Below are positions 11,439 through 22,535 of a stretch of DNA of 64,000 bases, in pieces (within the stretch, counting starts at the first letter, position 1; every line of letters begins with the position of its first letter). The notes under the pieces were generated by a model. The model searched no databases. It was not told the origin of the DNA and was given only the letters and a program-made list of their open reading frames with translations. Origin of the DNA: Cladosporium sp. IMV 00045 (lineage: Eukaryota > Ascomycota > Dothideomycetes > Cladosporiales > Cladosporiaceae). The DNA lies in assembly GCA_001931905.2 (NCBI GenBank), contig MSJI02000671.1:1-64000 (forward strand), in the 5' to 3' direction. The position numbers and the translations under genes were made by a program.

Positions 11439-12477
11439 ATGAAGATGCAATTATTTAGTGCCGCTTTTTTGGCCACACCAAGTTTGAGCGCCGCGAGCAC
11501 ACTACAAATACCGCTGGGAGAAAACATTTCTGACCGCCAGCACGATGGCGTTGCTACGGTCTCTCTCGGTTCGAACAACATTACCGGATTTGCTTCAGCA
11601 GGGATAGAGACATTCAATGGCATTCCTTACGCAGACGCCCCGGTTGGAAAGCTCCGCCTTCGACCACCTCAGCAACTTCTCAGTGCCCTGGGGGATCTTG
11701 ACGCCTCTGGTAGTCCCAGATATTGTCCCCAGATGCCTCTTTTCGCTGACGAGGGTCCTAAGTATCCTCAATCTGCGGGACTCTTTCCTGAGACGGCATT
11801 TATGGATACAAACACTGGCAGCGTCTCCGAGGATAAACTTGCAGCGGCCTGAAGGCACTAAAGCAGCAGATGCGCTACCCGTGCTCGTTAGCATCTCTGG
11901 AGATGGATGCGCATATGGCAATACTGGCAAGCACAACGCGGATGCGCTCTTGAAACATGCGACTGAACGTACAAATTCACATTTCATATTTGTCGCCATC
12001 AACTATCGCGCAGCCGGTTTCGGATTTCTGGGCGGCAAGGAGATCGTTGCGGATGGAGCTTCCAATATTGGGCTCCTCGACCAGCGCATGGCCTTGAAAT
12101 GGTTTGCCGACAATATTGAATCTTTTGGGGGCGACCCATCCAAGGTCACTCTCTGGGGCGAGTCGTCTGGTTCTGTTTGGGTGCTTGGCCAGATGCTTTT
12201 GTATGACGGCAATGCTAAGTACAATGGCAAGCCGTTATTTTCGCGAGCTATTGTGAATTCAGGTACTATTGCACCCGCCGACAACGCCGAAGGGCCAAGT
12301 GCTCAAAAGGTCTATGATGCGGTGGTCAAAGAGGCTGGGTGCAGTGGCGCTAGCAACACTCTTCATTGTCTGCGAGATCTCTCGTACAAAGACTTCTCAC
12401 GTGCGACTAATGATGTGCCGAGAGTCATGTCTGAGCCTAAACAAAATAACAAAAGAGCTTATCAAAAGGTAATGTGA
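11439..12477 (+). pseudogene. Type-B carboxylesterase/lipase pseudogene
   Basis: The N-terminal half of a secreted alpha/beta-hydrolase of the carboxylesterase type-B family. A signal peptide starts at 11439 (MKMQLFSAAFLATPSLSAAS). It is followed by FNGIPYADAPVGKLRLRPPQ and then VSED at about 11824-11838. There the frame breaks: the family normally reads SEDCL(F/Y)(I/L)N(L/I), but here SED is followed by NLQRPEGTK in another frame, consistent with loss of a few nucleotides including the conserved cysteine codon. The second frame continues with VLVSISGDG, NIGLLDQRMALKW and the nucleophile elbow GESSGS. It ends at a TGA (12475-12477), about 250 residues short of a full-length enzyme. The C-terminal histidine region is absent. 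The frame change, truncation and a foreign fragment immediately downstream all indicate a dead gene. Confidence 0.8.
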
Positions 12478-12635
12478 CACGGAGGCGCAGCTGAAACAGA
12501 TGCATAGACATCAACCCTACCCAACTACTTTATTTTCTCTCTTTCATCTTTCATTTCACTTAATATCTCTCTATAAATCTTAAATGCACTCCGTCTATGC
12601 ATTTTGACGGTAATGGCACAACCGACTCTACCACA

Positions 12636-13090
12636 GCTCGGCACAACGGCGACAACAAGCCTGCAGAAGATTCGGCCACGCTGTTCTTCATCGCCAAAAA
12701 CTTTGGCCCAAACGTACCTCGCCGGCTTCGCTGAGACGTTTACACCATAGTCAGAGTTTCATCACCGCAGCACAGTCTGACGGGAGTTTTACGGAAGGCA
12801 CGCTCACTCTCTCCCAAGGATCCAACTCAACGTCTCAAATCTGGAATTTGCCAGGTCACACGGCATTAGAGGTCATCGATGGCGCTATTGGCGTATTAAT
12901 GGAGGGTCATGCAGAGACTCCCACGCTTTTCGTTTGCGATGTCGTCTTCATACCTGCGAACACCTCATTCTCGTTCTGGGCAACAGCATCCTTTAGCAAG
13001 GTCTTATACATTGGACAAGGAAATGATGCGCTGGATTCGAGACTCATTGACCAAGCGAAGAGTTGGGATGCTGCAGTGTGGCCGTTCTAA
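12636..13090 (+). pseudogene. Quercetin 2,3-dioxygenase-like cupin, C-terminal fragment
   Basis: A frame ending at 13090 reads FITAAQSDGSFTEGTLTLSQ, then GHTALEVIDGAIGVLMEG, GDVVFIPANTSF-like text (here CDVVFIPANTSF), SKVLYIGQG and SWDAAVWPF. This is the pattern of the second cupin barrel of fungal flavonol 2,4-dioxygenases (quercetinases). Upstream, family-like text (FIAKNFGP; TYLAGFAETFTP) occurs in different frames with stops, so at least one indel separates the pieces. There is no start, signal peptide or first cupin barrel. It begins about 150 nt after the esterase breaks off, so the junction joins two truncated genes. The family name is from memory of the pattern. Confidence 0.6.
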
Positions 13091-13279
13091 AGGTGGGATT
13101 GGTTGTATCTGAATGGAAGACGAGTTATTTGAATCGAACTCGTCGAAAAGGCAATAGAGCTCGTCCAGAAAGCGTTTGTATTAAAATGGCGCATATGTCC
13201 GCGAGGTATGGAAGCCTGCAAGGTATATCTTTCAGGGCAAGGTTGGACGCGTGCCATTTGCGATTGAAAGATCCACCAT

Positions 13280-15095
13280 TCATCGGCCCTGGTGCAATAG
13301 CTCAATGTTATCGTCGCTCAACTGCTCGTATGCCGGGTGATGATACACTGATGTCTCCATCCTCTTCTCGATACCGCTATGCTTCTGTGCACGGTTTTTC
13401 ATCTCCAAGTCAGGCTCACTCACGCTGCTTGGCAGTCTTGTCACTCCCTTGTCGCCTGGAATGTGGGAAGAGGTGGTGGCAGACTTGCTGCCACTGGATT
13501 TGCCGACAGAGCTGAGCTTGCTGCCAAACTTGCTGCGGAAGAAGTGCAAGAGCGGACCAATGATAGTTGGCATGCAAGCGCAGATGATGCCGACTTCTGA
13601 CTCAATGCCACTCCACAGCGAGATGTTATTATACTCGTACGTGGCATTGACGATGTTGCTGACGTTTGATAAGTACTTGAGCCGAACCATGCTGCAGACA
13701 GTGACAAACAATCCGATGAGGAAAGTGAGCACCACACCAGCTTTGCGTCGCTTGTCCTGAACTTGGATAGCCGTAAGCTTAGGAATCGGAAGGACGAAGA
13801 CGATGAGGTCGAACAGTCTGTCAGGGTTGGAGTCAGATACAAAGCATCATGGAGACACGGAGAAGGGAATGGCGGCTTCGATCAGCTGCCGAACCTTCTG
13901 GTAGCCGTGAGAGGACTAACTCGTATGGTGGGGAAAGATCTTACTGCAAACAATGTTAGCGTATTGACACACAATGAAGAATTGCCACTCTTGGTCCCAA
14001 CTCATACCATATTAAGTCCGCTGTTGACGTAGACAGCCAGCTGGAAATTGCTGCAATAGCCTTCATGTTCTCCATCCCACTGAGTCCAAACGTAGCTGAT
14101 AGGCGTGCATTGGAAGCCGCAGTATATGATGAATCCTACGCCATAGGCAAGCAAAGCGCCGATGAGCGTCCAGCTGATATACGAGAACCGCTTTGAGACG
14201 GTCTTGGGGAAGATTCGAAGGTACAGAAGAACGATCGATACCTTCGTGAGTGCGATGATGCCTTGGTAGAGGTATTGATTGATGTAGAAGAACTGTCCCA
14301 TGTGTTAGAGACTAGCATTCGCAGATTGGATTAGTCAGGGCATACCTTGAACATCATTGTGATGTTGTCAAAGGGAACGGTCCAAATGTCACGACCCAGT
14401 CCGTTATGGATCACTGTTTGCGGAAGGTCAGCAGGCAAGCTAAGTCGAAGCTAGCATAGGTAGAAAACGAACTGATTTGAAACATGGTCGTAGAAGGAAT
14501 CACCAAGATCCACGCTGCAAGGATTGTCCAGTCGTCCCACCCAAAAGTGCTGCCTGCTACTCGCCAACGTGCCAGAAAGCGGAGAGCAACACAGAGCGTT
14601 GTGATTGTGACCAGAGCTATGTTGACCCGGCTAGTCATGGGCCCCTTGTTCCGAATCGGTGCTTTGCAGGTCTTCATCTGCCATGCTTGAGTTGCTGCAT
14701 CGGAAGTCAGCGAAGGTCTAAGATCAAAGCATGGCAATATCGAACGGAGGTGCCTTACTCAATGCGCCCTTGTTAGGACAGCTCGACAGAACACAGTCCC
14801 CGGTCTTCTCGATATATGCTTCATTGCTGCACAAGCAATTGAAGTCATCGTATTGGCACCCTGATCCAGGGAGGGCGGATGTGATGCAAGTGATCTGACA
14901 TGGAGGTCAGTTTTCTTGATGCATGCCCACGTGAGCAAAAGGCTCCGTTTCGTTGACGTTGCGTACAGCACAATCGGGAAGCTGTGCGAGCTCAGATATC
15001 AGCTCTTCAGTTTTGGCGGCATCCACTTTAGTTATTTGAGCAATCACGAATGCCGCCGATACAAGCGAGAGCCAGAGAGGAAGCTTGAAACGCAT
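13280..15095 (-). CDS. CFEM-domain Pth11-like receptor (fungal rhodopsin-like, 7-TM)
   Basis: Exons: 15095-14967, 14894-14759, 14694-14473, 14413-14346, 14292-14008, 13817-13280. Exon 1 encodes a signal peptide and the start of a CFEM domain. Exon 2 completes it; with exon 3 the eight cysteines are LPDCAITC, SGCQYDDFNCLCS, GDCVLSSCP and KTCKAP. Exons 3-6 encode membrane helices with family text (FGWDDWTILAAWI; TKVSIVLLYLRIFP; GYCSNFQLAVYVNSGLNM; FDLIVFVLPIPKLTAIQVQDKRR) and a Ser/Lys-rich cytoplasmic tail. Family members are plasma-membrane receptors; Magnaporthe PTH11 senses surface cues. Introns 1-4 join in frame. Joining exon 5 to exon 6 with GT-AG ends leaves one base too many, although the protein should run NM-LFD or NILFD. 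Either splicing there is non-canonical or a one-base lesion has broken the gene. Confidence 0.8.
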
Positions 15096-17315
15096 AGGGA
15101 AAGTGCGATAAGAAAGGATTCGGATGAAGTGTAGTGAATCACAGGCGTGTGAACGGAAGACTTGGTGAAGTTATACTACATGCCTCGAAAGGGCGGCTCT
15201 GAACTCCGAGCCTCGATGCCAATGCAGACCAATCGTTCATTGATAGGTGTGAGCGAGAAGAAGCTAAGACGCTGAATCGCGATCCCACTAAGCGGTGCCT
15301 TTTCTATGAAGAGACTAGTCCAACGTCTTTCATGCTATAGAGAGAAAGGAGCGCCGGCAGCTGTGGGGACCCCGACGATGACAGTTTGGCAGGTGATTTT
15401 GAGAGCAAGTCTCACACTCCCGTCGTTTCAGAGCACCTAAATTTGCCAGCAGCCATTGGTCCCTTGGCTCACAAAAAAGCTCTCCATCTTACAGGAAGCG
15501 GAATCTTGCTGTCTTTTCCGTGATGCTCATAAAATCCTGATGGTGTACCCTGCGAAGACGCTGGCACCTCGGCGAAGTAAAGTCGGCAGAGACAGAATCG
15601 CGATGCATTCCGGAATCAGCGAACACCAAACCACCGGGAAGGTGAATTCCCGGGCGAGATGAGATCCTCCACATATGAGGGAAGCACGTGGAATGGCCCC
15701 GCAGCCTAGATACCGAAGTCTGCGACGCCAATCAGAAGTTGCCACCATCGCAATTCTGACAAAGTGTACCTTGTGAATATGACATTCACGGCAGTTTCTT
15801 TTGCGTTGCTCTCCAGGTTTGAGTTTGGCAGGTCCTGGCTGGGCGTGGCAGGCAGAGTGGAGCAGGCGATTCTAATAAGCCGCGAGTCAAGGGCTGAATC
15901 TTCAGAAAGAAGACTCCACAGATCGACCGAGCCGCACACGCCGCCTCTAGGAGGTGCGAACGAAGGATCGCCAGGGATCTCAACTCTCACGGCCCACAGA
16001 GCTGAAGCCGATACATGTGATCTATCTTTTTGCGGAATTTAGATGACGGAGTGATGTCCTGATGGTGATTCGCCAGTTGATGGCAGGCAAGACTGTCTGA
16101 CATTCCGAGGCTCGGGCGAGTCAAGCATGACTCGATACAGCACTAGAAAATGATATTGCACTAAGCCACACTAGACATTGGTCCGAAGGAGGTGAGAAGA
16201 TTTTACATACGAATTGGAAAGATGCGAATCCATAATCAACGGAATAGTGCTGGAAGGGAGCACGCTAAAGCGTAAAGCACATCCCTCACCAAACTGCCGT
16301 GTCAGGATCGCGAAAAGTGGCACCGTGGCTGCGAACACCTACCCAAGCCAACGTTAAGTCGGTGAATCCTTGCCGCAGCATTATTGCCGGCCTCGCTCCT
16401 AACCTCCCAAGCTTTGGTCAATCCCTCGGGATAATGTGTAGGCTTCCTCTTACTGTGCTCTGGCGAATTTATGAAGGTGGCGTACTATACAAGCGTCCCA
16501 CTCAGAGATCGGAGCCGTGCCAACAGGCCGATAGGTCGAGAGTGTACTTCCTGTAGACACTGTGATTCTCTGTCATAGCATTGATGCAGTTTCCCAAAGT
16601 TGGCTACGATACAGGCAGCCCATCGCTACGTCACATAGCTGCTCTCCACATCTCCTGCAGCAGGTCGCGATTCCCTGGCCCGTAACGTTCACCGGCTTGC
16701 GGAGCGCGGGCTAATGGATCCCGTGAATCACTCCTCGCCCGAAGTTCGCTGAAGTAGGCGAGCATTTGTTGCAGCGATAAGTTCATCTGGTTGGACTGGG
16801 AAAACTTGCTTCCGCGGATCAGCGCGTGCAGTGATGGTCGAGTCTGCTCGGGCTGTTTGTTGCGGAGGAGGCGCAATGCGACCGGTGATGTGAGCCGCGA
16901 GAGAGAGCCGGCGAGATGGCAGAGTTGAGATCGCTAGCTGTATACTCGTACATTTGTCCATATCACACACGGCGGCTCGAGCTATCCTCGGTTACTATCG
17001 CGCTCGACGTGTGCCTACATGCGGGCATTAGGTATATAAGCACCTCATCCTTAAAAGTTTTCCAGGAATCGTACTGCAATTGCAGCTTCTCAGGGTGACA
17101 TGGACCTTCCCAAGTCTTCAGGGCGGAAGGTGTTGGCTGGAAAATCCTAACATGAAAGAGCCGCACGTACATCCGAGGCCGTAGCAGCAGAGTTGCCCGA
17201 GCGATGCAAAAGGTCTAGAACAACAACATTTGTGCCGGGAAGATGCCAGCTGCTGGGATACTGTGCGCAACGTATCAGCTTCAATTTAACGCATCATAAC
17301 CCAGCGGACGATGAC
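15096..17315. other. Intergenic, no gene seen
   Basis: About 2.2 kb with no supportable gene. Several short frames overlap on both strands (for example 15706-15990 minus and 16631-16876 minus) without motifs. The first part is likely the promoter of the CFEM receptor gene. Confidence 0.45.
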
Positions 17316-17975
17316 TTACACTATTTGCGCCCAGTGAAAAAACACCAAGTTGCCACTGGATTCAGAGGTCTCTTCAGACGCTTCATCAGTAGCAGTGTCA
17401 TTCTGGTCGCTCTCGTTGGGCTGATCACTGCTTGCACTCCCGGTCGCATTCTGGTTCTGGCCTTCACCTCCAGAAGCGCCATTTGCGCCGGAAGTCGAAT
17501 TGTGGCCTCGGGTTTCGCTTGCAGTGTCATCGGCAAGGGTCTGTTCAAAGCAGCCCCAGGACATCTTCCCGTCACTGGATGCTGCTTCGATGTACAAGCG
17601 CGCAGCATCCGGCTGCGCTTCCTCGAACGAAAGCTCAGGTGGAAAGGCGATTTCTGACTGCGACTGTAGTGGGCCAGCCATATAAGGACAAAGTTCCGGA
17701 AGGTCTGTCGTCAGACATGGGTCCAGAACCTGGTGGAATACATCCTCGCCTTCGTAGCGCAAGACGAGATGAAGCGTCGTGTTTGCAGTCACGGGCATTT
17801 CGCCGCCGAGACTGAAGGTGAGCGAATCGGCGGTGAGGGACATGTTGGCTGAAAGGCCTGGAAAATCTTCTTTGTGGCAATAGTCCTCCGCCGTATTCGA
17901 GGTGTCATTGCTCGCTGCGAATGCGGCATTCACGATGCTGCAAAAAGCTAGGGTGGATGCGATTGACGTCCTCAT
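17316..17975 (-). CDS. Small secreted protein, possibly ML-like fold
   Basis: 219 residues as an uninterrupted frame. It starts with a signal peptide (MRTSIASTLAFCSIVNAAFA). About 120 residues of beta-rich text follow with four cysteines (DYCHKE, DPCLTT, ELCPYM, WGCFEQ). The tail is long and rich in Ser, Asn, Asp, Glu and Gly. The four-cysteine region resembles the ML-like domains seen at the N-terminus of fungal TRP-like/Flc proteins, but the match is weak. A good donor (GTAAGT) sits at the last codons, with an acceptor near 17250 that would replace the end with about 32 residues, so the true C-terminus may differ. The tail could be a cell-wall linker; no clear GPI signal is seen. Function unknown. 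Confidence 0.6.
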   Translation of the reverse strand: MRTSIASTLAFCSIVNAAFAASNDTSNTAEDYCHKEDFPGLSANMSLTADSLTFSLGGEMPVTANTTLHLVLRYEGEDVFHQVLDPCLTTDLPELCPYMAGPLQSQSEIAFPPELSFEEAQPDAARLYIEAASSDGKMSWGCFEQTLADDTASETRGHNSTSGANGASGGEGQNQNATGSASSDQPNESDQNDTATDEASEETSESSGNLVFFHWAQIV

Positions 17976-18524
17976 GGCTGGAGATGTCCTGTCTGATCGT
18001 AATTGGACTGCCTTTCTGTGAGCATGTGCTGAGAATGATAAACAGCGGAAATACAGGGGCAGCAGACTTTGCAGGCGTTGTCATTGCTTTCAATGAAGGA
18101 AGCGGAAATTACATGGCGGGAAGGATTCACGGAATCAACGCGAGCATCGTGCCGTAGCGTCAGTCTTGATGCGCCGATGGTCGTGGAAGAGGCCGATTGT
18201 GATGACAAGACAACTTGAAGGAGATGGCAACATCGACTGGTGAGAGCATTTCATTACAAGTAAGCATCAAGATCATTGTAATGCACAGCGACATTTCGTC
18301 GTGCCTCTCAGCGGGATGTTGACTGTCATCATGACCTGTTGTGTTGCGCTGTTTGCGGGGAAATCTGTCGGTCGTTCTGCGAGGCAAAAGCAAACTTGGG
18401 TTGCACTGCCACGCTGCGCCTCGGCATTATGTCGCCACTGCCGCCTGCATTATGAAGCATTCAGCCTCGCTGCTTTGCCATATGCGCTCGCATCTTTCTT
18501 TTCCTTCACGACACATCCTCGAGC
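17976..18524. other. Divergent intergenic region
   Basis: Lies between two genes pointing away from each other and probably holds both promoters. No coding sequence is supported. Confidence 0.5.
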
Positions 18525-19233
18525 ATGAGTGCCCTCAAAGGAAGAGACAGTCCTTTGGGCCCAGAAGACGCAGCGGATGAAAGCCTCCCTTTGTATGAGG
18601 AGTTCCAGATCTCCGAGACGCCCGCCGCCACTCTCCCATCCGAAACCGCCACATCCGATGAGGTGCGCGACTACTTGACCTCGCTGCTCAAGAACAAGCA
18701 CAATCTTGCAGACGACCATGTACGACGCGTCGTCTCACGCTGGACTATTGGCACTGGCCGAGAGCTTCGCAGCTACACGCCGCAGATGTACCTGGGCGTC
18801 TTCGGGCGTGAAGATGGCTGGATGCTGTATCGCGACATCAAGCTGGAGATCTACCAGACGCGGAAAAAGGGCTTCTGGGAGACACGCGGAGTCTGTGAGT
18901 CGCACTAATGTATAGTCTTGTCGGGGGTTTAGACCATGCTGACAGTAAGCAGACATCTTTCCCGCGGTATCCTTCGTGCTCATGTTCATCATCGCCATGC
19001 TACTCATGAACGACGTCAGCGATCTATGGCAGACAGTAGCTGCCATCCTCGTCTTTCCAGGCGCTATGATGTCTGTGGCTAGTATTGCTATCCTGTCTGT
19101 TCACACTTGCGCTCGCCAGCGCCCGGAGAAGCAGATTGAGAGGGAACTTCAAACTTGCACGAGGAGAGCAAGGCATCCCGGTCTCCGAGGTGTAAGCGTC
19201 CACATACTTACACCGAATCTTTACCATACCTAG
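18525..19233 (+). CDS. Small two-helix membrane protein, uncharacterised
   Basis: Exons 18525-18894 and 18953-19233 are joined by a 58-nt intron (GTGAGT to AG). The product is about 216 residues. The first half is acidic and soluble (PLGPEDAADESLPLYEEF; VVSRWTIGTGRELRSYTP). The second has two adjacent hydrophobic segments (IFPAVSFVLMFIIAMLLM and VAAILVFPGAMMSVASIAI) and then a basic tail. The intron splits GVY-IFPAV cleanly, which supports the gene model. A further possible intron (GTGTAAGC near 19190 to CTAG near 19234) would change the last few residues. I recognise no family; the short loop between helices suggests a hairpin in an internal membrane. Confidence 0.6.
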
Positions 19234-22200
19234 ATGTGTGCACTCGCCTCCAGTTGTCACATTCCTTCTCGGCCAGCGAGATAGATGAGAAGTAGCAAGC
19301 ATTGTAGCGGCAGGCGGCGTTGATTCTAAGCCTCTCAGCCGCAAAGCCTCTAACCCACAGTATCAGAGCGTGTACCTCTCACTGTTCGCTTCCACTTTGA
19401 ACCCAAAGGCTCCCGCCAAATCTTCCACATGACGCCGCGGATCGAAGACGTCTTGAAAGTCCACCAGTGCCGGCCCGAGAACATCGAGCGCAAAGCCGTA
19501 CGCGCCAGCTCTCAGCCCATGAAATCACCTCTCCACACCCGCACTGGCTCGAGGCCTTTAGCTCAGTCGAGGCCCGCATCGTCGTCGTGCTGGGTGGAAA
19601 AGAGAAAAGGCCCTGACAGTATACCACACAGGCTGCACGAGAAAAGGCGACCTGCCCTTCATTGAATTCCATCACATCGGCCTCATCGTGCAGATACTTC
19701 GAATGAGGCTGCATACATTTCGCCAATAGCACAAGCCGGCTTCCAATTGCCCATTCGCGAGCCAGCATGGCATGAACATCGCGCATTTGCCGCCAGAGAG
19801 GTATCAGTCGTCGGTCTGCACGTTTGAAGCCCGGACTATCTAGTATTAGTGGGGCCTGAAACCTTCCGGGATCCCCTGCTGCGATGGTCGGGAGACAGAT
19901 CGCTGTATTGGAAATCCGAGATCGAGGCCGCGAAGGCGATGAGTATGGATAGCAGTATCGTGGTGGACTTGGATCAAGCGGAGGATTCTGTCGTATGGCA
20001 GATTTGAGGAGGGCATTTGCGGAGCTTGAACACATCTTGATCGACAGTATGGGGAGTTTGTCGGTAAAACTCACTTCAATGCGAGCACTCTTCTTCAGCT
20101 GTTAATCGCTTTACCTTGTCATCCAGCTGAGACGATGCTCACAACTACATGTATGCGACGTCTTGTATTCGTGAGAGCTAGGAGCGAACTGCTGTGTAGA
20201 TTACCCACGTGATCATCTTCCCAAGAGTTGCCGCATGCGTCATGGCTAACAGAGGTGGCACGGCTTCTCAGAACTCACGATTGGATTCGTTTCACGATCT
20301 GACACTGGGCTGAAAGTAGAAGAAACCGAATTTACACACAGAATCGAGTCATGAACATCGTCAAATGTACTCGGCGAAGATAAGTATGCACTATGGAGGT
20401 ACGTGAGTGATGCGAAGGTGGGGATTACGGAAAGTGGAGTGGCAGCCGCGAGCCTTCAGCATCAGCCCCACACGTCAAATTCAACGTCACTTCACCGCGC
20501 TGTGCAAGACATCTCCAGATGCCTCTTCCCACAAAGATTAACAAGATGACCAGAGAGGACAATAATTGATATGTCACTGTGGAGCCAGAAGCCTCCAGTA
20601 CCTGGCCACATCGGCCAGGTAGCTGATGGCCTACATCAGGTTAGCGAAAAACGGCGGCGGCCACTGGGGGAGCACCAGAAGCCGCCCGATGGTCTGGGAG
20701 AAATACCTTTTGGCTCAAGTCCTCGAAGGCGAGTATCCATGAGCCGCCGAAATACCCCCCCGCTGCTCTACGACATGGCTAGACTCGTAAGCCTAGCCCA
20801 GCTCAGGTGGCCGCGGCCCTCTCCAGGAGTCTTCGCTGTTTGTGTAGCTGCGTCTCTTCAATACCTTGTTGCTTTCGAGACGCCAGCAATGATGCGAAGC
20901 AGTCCCCGCCGACAAGGTGTCCCAAGCTAACGGAGGCCCACATTCTTGGAAGGGCAGTTGGCTACCGGATTTTAGGCCGTAAACACTTACTTCTCTTTCG
21001 CCAAGGCCTTTCAAGGGGAAGCAGCCCAACTCTTGCGAGTATCAGGGTGGTCAGCATGCAGCAAGCTGCATGTCCGGGAAGCGCGCGTTTTCGCCCGCAG
21101 AGATCAAACAAGGGGGTTTACTAACAGCAGAGACAGTCGGGCAAGCCGACCAGAATGCATGACACCGCTCGAGGACGATGAACATGCGCAGGGTATCGTT
21201 GATCGGGGAACTTGCGCCGCATGCTTCTCTTCGATCAGGGCCTCGATACCTCGGGGTTGGACAGAGGACACCATTGTGCCTTGTCATTCGGCTGCGGGTG
21301 CAGCGTCAAGGGAAAAACAAGGGGCTTGGTGGCACAGTGCTGCGGCTGCGGCTTTGCGTGGACTGAGAAACAAGTGTGCAGGGTGGGCGCAGGACTGGTG
21401 CGGCTTTTGTGGTTGTACAAAGAAGTGGGAAGGTTGATGGAGTGTGGCGGATGGTGGAAGTGGTGAGAGCAAGTTGGAGCGGCAGATTTGACGCTTTTGT
21501 GCGAGCAACAAAACGCTGCCAAGCCTTTCCTCATTTCCCTACAAACGGAAGGCGCAGAAGAAGACCTGATATGGCGATTGTGGAAGGAGCGACCTGCGTT
21601 GTCCACTTATCTGATCAGCCCGGCCTTTGCCGAACGCTCGACGGCCACGCGTGATTCTCTGTGGCGTAGGCAAAGTGAGTACTGCCATGGAGGGAGGTCT
21701 TGCGGGAAAAATATTTGGTCGCGGGACGAGCTCAGAGAGCCTTGTAGACACATTGACCGTCAGCTGCGGACTGCAAGCCCGGTCCGCTTTGGCGACACGT
21801 CGCGAATGACGAGGAGCAATTAATTTAGGATGCGTTGCGCCGCGGTGGTTTCATCGCTTTTGATGGCCCACTCCCTGCAACAACCTCATTGCTTTTCCGG
21901 GATCCGGTTACAGTCGACATTGAACAAAGCTTGCGCGCGGCTTTCTTGCTGCGTGGCTCCACGGTGTGGACAGGTCGACGCAGGTATAACATCGCACAAG
22001 AAGTTCGTTCTTGATGTTCATGGGTCAAGGCCGGATCGCTGATGATAAGAGGTCTTCACATCCCTTGCCTCTCATAACAATCTCTGACCTCACTTCACTC
22101 GGCTGATGTTTACTCGAACCACAGGTTTATCTCTTCTCTTTTGTTTCAATGTTTCTATCCTGCTTCACTGACTGTCCCTGCATGCTGAAACGCTCGAGTA

Positions 22201-22440
22201 GACTTTTGTCTGGGCTTTCCATGCACTTCCTTTTCTTTCTGCTCTGTACATGTATTCACTTCCACCAGCTGCTCCCGCGTCATAATTTCAATCACCAGCC
22301 GACCTTTTCACGATTTTTTCCTTCCTTCTTTTCCTTCCATGTCAATGCACTGGTCCTACAAGAATCACTTCCTGGATTAGCGTCGCAATATCAGGAGAAG
22401 CTCAACCTTTGATCCGCCGCCCTGGGATTGTGACACGAAT
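19234..22440. other. Long gene-poor region
   Basis: About 3.2 kb without a gene I can defend. A 231-codon minus frame (19379-20074) is low-complexity and lacks motifs. Plus-strand frames over 19400-19700 switch phase every 100-200 nt, as a decayed gene would, but I cannot name a family. A short perfect inverted repeat (CTGGCC-ACATC-GGCCAG) lies near 20601. The last few hundred bases are pyrimidine-rich. Confidence 0.4.
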
Positions 22441-22535
22441 ATGGATCAGCAGCATACTTCCGAGGCGACTCAGTCTCTAGAACGCGGAACTGCGACAGCG
22501 AAGCTGCAACCAATAGACGACCGTCTCTCTGTTTC

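Noticed and set aside
19379..20074. 231-codon minus-strand frame
   Set aside because: Low-complexity, Arg/Ser-rich, no motif, no signal peptide and no splice structure; frames on the opposite strand are equally plausible decayed sequence.
20601..20617. Short perfect inverted repeat CTGGCC-ACATC-GGCCAG
   Set aside because: Too short and isolated to call a terminator or transposon end in a fungal genome.
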